A stretch of DNA of 8,331 bases from Burkholderiales bacterium. GTDB taxonomy: Bacteria > Pseudomonadota > Gammaproteobacteria > Burkholderiales > Burkholderiaceae_C. The stretch covers positions 1 to 8,331 of the forward strand of contig JAGWTL010000116.1 in assembly GCA_028869035.1 (NCBI GenBank), read 5' to 3'. Positions within the stretch are counted from its first letter, which is position 1, and each line of letters opens with the position of its first letter. Below, one piece after another: positions 6,025 through 8,331 of this stretch. Both the position numbers and the translations under genes were made by a program. The notes beneath the pieces are model-generated. The model saw only the letters and a program-made list of their open reading frames with translations. It did no database searches and was not told the DNA's origin.

Positions 6025-7109
6025 GCGTCATCAACAAGATGCTGCGAGATCTCGACGCCCGGCGAGCCGATGGCGCCGTGCCCGACTATCCGCGCCAGGC
6101 CAGTCCGGCCGCCATGCAGGGCACGGCCAGCGTGGTGACGTCTGCGCAGCGCCGATCCTCCGCACCTTGGTTGTTGGCTGTCTTGCTGCTGTTGACTGCA
6201 GGCGCAGCGGTGTATTGGCGCCTGGAACCGGGTGCGCCTGCCGTGCCAACGCCGGCGCCGGCCGAACTTCCGGCCAGTCCGCCGATGCCAGCCGCTTCGG
6301 CACCGGAGCCAGTAGCCAGCGCAGCGGTCGAGCCTGCCATCGCGGTGAGCGAAGGCGCTGCTGTGGTCCCCGTCGAACCGGTGGCTGCGGCGGAACCGGT
6401 GGTAGGTCGCAAGAAGAAACGACGGGCCGAGGCGGACGAAGCTGAGGCGAAAATTTCCGCGGCTGCCGAGCGCAAGGAGCGGCTCAGAAAAGAGCGCATC
6501 TCGTCCTCCATCCCCGACCCGGTGACACCCGCGCCGGCGACTGCCAAGACCGAGGCCGCCGCCCTGCTTCCCTCGGCAACCGCCAGTGCCTCTGCGACCA
6601 GCCTGGCGCTGCAGCGCAGGCAGAGCCTGGCCCAGGAGACGCTGGCTCAGGTCCAGTTACTCTGGAATGCAGGGTCCCGCGAGCCGGCCCTGGAGCTGGT
6701 GCGCGAAGCGGTGACGGCTGTTGAGCGCAGTCAGCCGGTCGATGCTCCCTTGCTGGCCCAGCTGGTGCGCGAGCAGGTGCGCATGGAACTTGTCCAGGGC
6801 CGACCGGCTGCGGTGCTGTCCCTGCTGGGACGACTGGAGCCGGTGCTGTCGGGGCAGGCCGATCTGTGGGCGGTGCGGGGCAACGCGGCCCAGCGCCTGG
6901 GACGTCATCAGGAAGCCGTCCAGGCCTATCTGGCGGCTTTGCAACTGAGGACCGGAGAGCCGCGCTGGATGCTGGGGGCAGCGGTGTCGCTGGCTGCCCT
7001 GGGCCAACTGGACGCGGCCGCCCGGCAGGCTGAGCAGGCCCGTGCGCTGGGGCCTGTGAGTCCCGAGGTGCTGGCGTATCTGCGCCAGGCGGGTGTGCTG
7101 CTGCGCTGA
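6021..7109 (+). CDS. mshN: MshN, membrane-anchored TPR protein of MSHA pilus assembly
   Basis: A 362-residue protein recognised by its N-terminus MSVINKMLRDLDAR, the hallmark of MshN. A cytoplasmic tail (1-48) is followed by one membrane helix (about 49-66), a long Pro/Ala/Val-rich periplasmic linker (about 69-128), a strongly basic patch RKKKRR (130-135) leading into a charged helix (to about 162), and a C-terminal helical domain with TPR-like repeats (about 198-355; clearest from ADLWAVRGNAAQRLG at 280 onward). It probably works with MshM in secretin or envelope assembly, as GspB/ExeB-type partners do for ExeA-type ATPases. The start is GTG 6021, overlapping the mshM stop as GTGA, with the strong ribosome binding site AGGGGGA at 6009-6015. 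No terminator is seen after it. Confidence 0.9.
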   Translation: MSVINKMLRDLDARRADGAVPDYPRQASPAAMQGTASVVTSAQRRSSAPWLLAVLLLLTAGAAVYWRLEPGAPAVPTPAPAELPASPPMPAASAPEPVASAAVEPAIAVSEGAAVVPVEPVAAAEPVVGRKKKRRAEADEAEAKISAAAERKERLRKERISSSIPDPVTPAPATAKTEAAALLPSATASASATSLALQRRQSLAQETLAQVQLLWNAGSREPALELVREAVTAVERSQPVDAPLLAQLVREQVRMELVQGRPAAVLSLLGRLEPVLSGQADLWAVRGNAAQRLGRHQEAVQAYLAALQLRTGEPRWMLGAAVSLAALGQLDAAARQAEQARALGPVSPEVLAYLRQAGVLLR

Positions 7110-7133
7110 GCCGGTTACAGCAAGCATCTTCGG

Positions 7134-7151
7134 TAAAATGTGCCGCACATT
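7134..7151 (+). promoter_or_regulatory. Possible operator: 15-bp perfect palindrome overlapping a -10-like TAAAAT
   Basis: AATGTGC-C-GCACATT at 7137-7151 is a perfect inverted repeat with 7-bp arms and a single central C. It overlaps TAAAAT (7134-7139), which matches 5 of 6 bases of a sigma-70 -10 box. No matching -35 box stands at 16-18 bases; TTACAG (7115-7120) is only 13 bases away. The site lies between mshN and the HD-GYP gene, 29 bases before its ATG, so it may be the operator of that gene. The binding protein is unknown. Confidence 0.42.
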
Positions 7152-7179
7152 CCGCCCCGTTCGGGGTTGAACCACACAC

Positions 7180-8331
7180 ATGCTCAAGCGTATCCGCGTC
7201 GACCAACTGACCCTCGGGATGCACATCAAGGAGTTTTGCGGTTCCTGGATGGAGCACCCATTCTGGCGCAGCGGTTTCGTGCTCAAGGACCCCAAGGATC
7301 TGGAACGCATACTGGCCAGCAGCATCAAGGAAGTCTGGATCGACAGTGACAAGGGCGGTGATGTGCCCGCGGGGCAGAACACTGTGTCCGAGGCGCAATC
7401 CGATGCCCAGGTCGAGCGGGAGTTGCTGGCGCTGGCGCAGGCCCAGCGGCGAACCGAGCCGGTGACCGTGGCAGCGGAATACGAGCGGGCGGTCCGGATC
7501 TGTCTGCAGTCCAAGAAGGCTGTCGTCTCCATGTTTCAGGAAGCGCGCATGGGCAAGACAGTCGATGCCGCCGGCGCCCAGCGCCTGGTCGACGAGATTT
7601 CCGACTCGGTTTCGCGCAACGCCAGTGCGCTGATCAGCCTGGCTCGCCTGAAGACGGCAGACGACTACACCTATATGCATTCGGTGGCAGTGTGCGCGAT
7701 GATGATCGCGCTGGCACGCCAGCTGGGTCTTGACGAGGCGCAGACGCGTTCGGCCGGCCTGGCCGGCCTGCTGCACGATCTGGGCAAGGCGGCCACGCCG
7801 ATGAAGGTGCTCAACAAGCCCGGCAAGCTGACCGACGCTGAGTTCACCATCATCAAAAGCCATCCGCTCCAGGGGCACGCCATGCTGATGGCCGTGGGCA
7901 ATGTGGACCCGATCGCGCTGGACGTATGCCTGCATCACCATGAGAAGACCGATGGCTCGGGTTATCCCAAGGGGCTCAAGGATGCGGAGATCAGCCTGTT
8001 TGCCAAGATGGCGGCGGTGTGCGATGTCTACGATGCCATCACATCCAACCGACCTTACAAGAACGGCTGGGATCCGGCCGAGTCCCTGCGCAAGATGGCC
8101 GAGTGGGCCGAGGGTCATTTTGACCACCGGGTGTTCCAGGCCTTTGTGAAGAGCCTGGGCATCTATCCCATCGGCTCGCTGGTGCGCCTGACTTCCGGGC
8201 GCCTGGGGGTGGTGGTGGAGCAGTCGAACAAGGCGCTGACCGCGCCGCTGGTCAAGGTGTTTTACTCCACCAAGGCCAGCCTGCGCATCACACCCGAGAT
8301 CGTCGACCTGTCGGCACCCAGTTGCCATGAC
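7180..8331 (+). CDS. HD-GYP domain cyclic-di-GMP phosphodiesterase with N-terminal DUF3391 (3' end outside window)
   Basis: Predicted to hydrolyse the second messenger cyclic-di-GMP, lowering its level and usually favouring motility over attachment. The frame is open from ATG 7180 to the edge: 384 codons with no stop. Residues 1 to about 130 are DUF3391 (MLKRIRVDQLTLGMHIKEF is its usual opening), common before HD-GYP domains in proteobacteria. The catalytic domain covers about 150-345 with the metal ligands and signature in place: H167, H199-D200 in LLHDLGK, H228, H233, HHE at 253-255, the DGSGYP motif at 258-263, and D282 in CDVYDAITSNRPYK. It has no membrane segment, so it is likely cytoplasmic. 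The family is around 400 residues, so few residues should be missing. It follows mshN by 70 bp without a visible terminator and may be read from the msh operon, from its own promoter, or both. Its ribosome binding site is poor; the nearest purine run, GGGG (7163-7166), is 13 bases from the ATG. Confidence 0.93.
   Translation, partial: MLKRIRVDQLTLGMHIKEFCGSWMEHPFWRSGFVLKDPKDLERILASSIKEVWIDSDKGGDVPAGQNTVSEAQSDAQVERELLALAQAQRRTEPVTVAAEYERAVRICLQSKKAVVSMFQEARMGKTVDAAGAQRLVDEISDSVSRNASALISLARLKTADDYTYMHSVAVCAMMIALARQLGLDEAQTRSAGLAGLLHDLGKAATPMKVLNKPGKLTDAEFTIIKSHPLQGHAMLMAVGNVDPIALDVCLHHHEKTDGSGYPKGLKDAEISLFAKMAAVCDVYDAITSNRPYKNGWDPAESLRKMAEWAEGHFDHRVFQAFVKSLGIYPIGSLVRLTSGRLGVVVEQSNKALTAPLVKVFYSTKASLRITPEIVDLSAPSCHD

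Noticed and set aside
7115..7139. Sigma-70 promoter TTACAG / TAAAAT before the HD-GYP gene
   Set aside because: The spacer is 13 bases, too short for a normal promoter. TAAAAT alone is kept only as part of a possible regulatory site.
7155..7166. CCCC-GTTC-GGGG hairpin as a terminator of the msh operon
   Set aside because: The stem is only 4 bp and no T-run follows it.
7140..7349. Short + strand open frame of 69 codons overlapping the start of the HD-GYP gene
   Set aside because: It is out of frame with the conserved DUF3391 sequence and has no ribosome binding site or recognisable product.
6484..8328. Open frame of 614 codons on the - strand opposite mshN and the HD-GYP gene
   Set aside because: It spans two real genes and the gap between them, has no family motif, and has a biased Pro/Ala/Arg composition. 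It is a shadow frame.

Overview
The window is one block of an MSHA-type (mannose-sensitive haemagglutinin) type IV pilus biogenesis locus, with all recognisable genes on the + strand. High GC content, dense gene packing and the combination of a betaproteobacterial-style msh cluster with a DUF3391/HD-GYP protein suggest a Burkholderiales member, perhaps Comamonadaceae-like. That placement rests on protein style alone and is inference.

Layout: (1) Positions 1-317 are the 3' end of a type IV pilin gene (mshA-like; start lies left of the window). (2) Positions 318-604 are the only sizeable intergenic region: two hairpins, the second a strong Rho-independent terminator with a UUCG tetraloop, then an AT-richer leader with short repeats and a near-palindrome touching the next start codon. 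(3) Positions 605-7109 form a compact seven-gene operon: mshI (PilM-like), a PilN-like gene, mshJ (PilO-like), mshK (PilP-like), mshL (outer-membrane secretin), mshM (ExeA-like AAA ATPase) and mshN (TPR protein). Three junctions overlap by four bases (ATGA, ATGA, GTGA) and one gap is 3 bp. (4) After a 70-bp gap with a perfect 15-bp palindrome, a DUF3391 plus HD-GYP cyclic-di-GMP phosphodiesterase gene runs off the right edge at 8331; its frame is open throughout, so no stop is seen.

Working together: MshI, the PilN-like protein, MshJ and MshK should form the inner-membrane alignment complex. MshL is the outer-membrane pore, with MshM and MshN probably helping secretin or peptidoglycan-level assembly. 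The pilin supplies the fibre. The extension ATPase MshE, platform MshG, prepilin peptidase and minor pilins are not in the window. In Vibrio cholerae MshE binds cyclic-di-GMP, so an HD-GYP gene beside this cluster is a plausible local control element.

I see no mobile element, CRISPR array, tRNA, rRNA or wholly novel system. The points most worth checking are the palindrome before the HD-GYP gene, the C7 tract whose one-base gain would fuse the PilN-like protein to MshJ, the mshI leader, and the unusual secretin signature in MshL.
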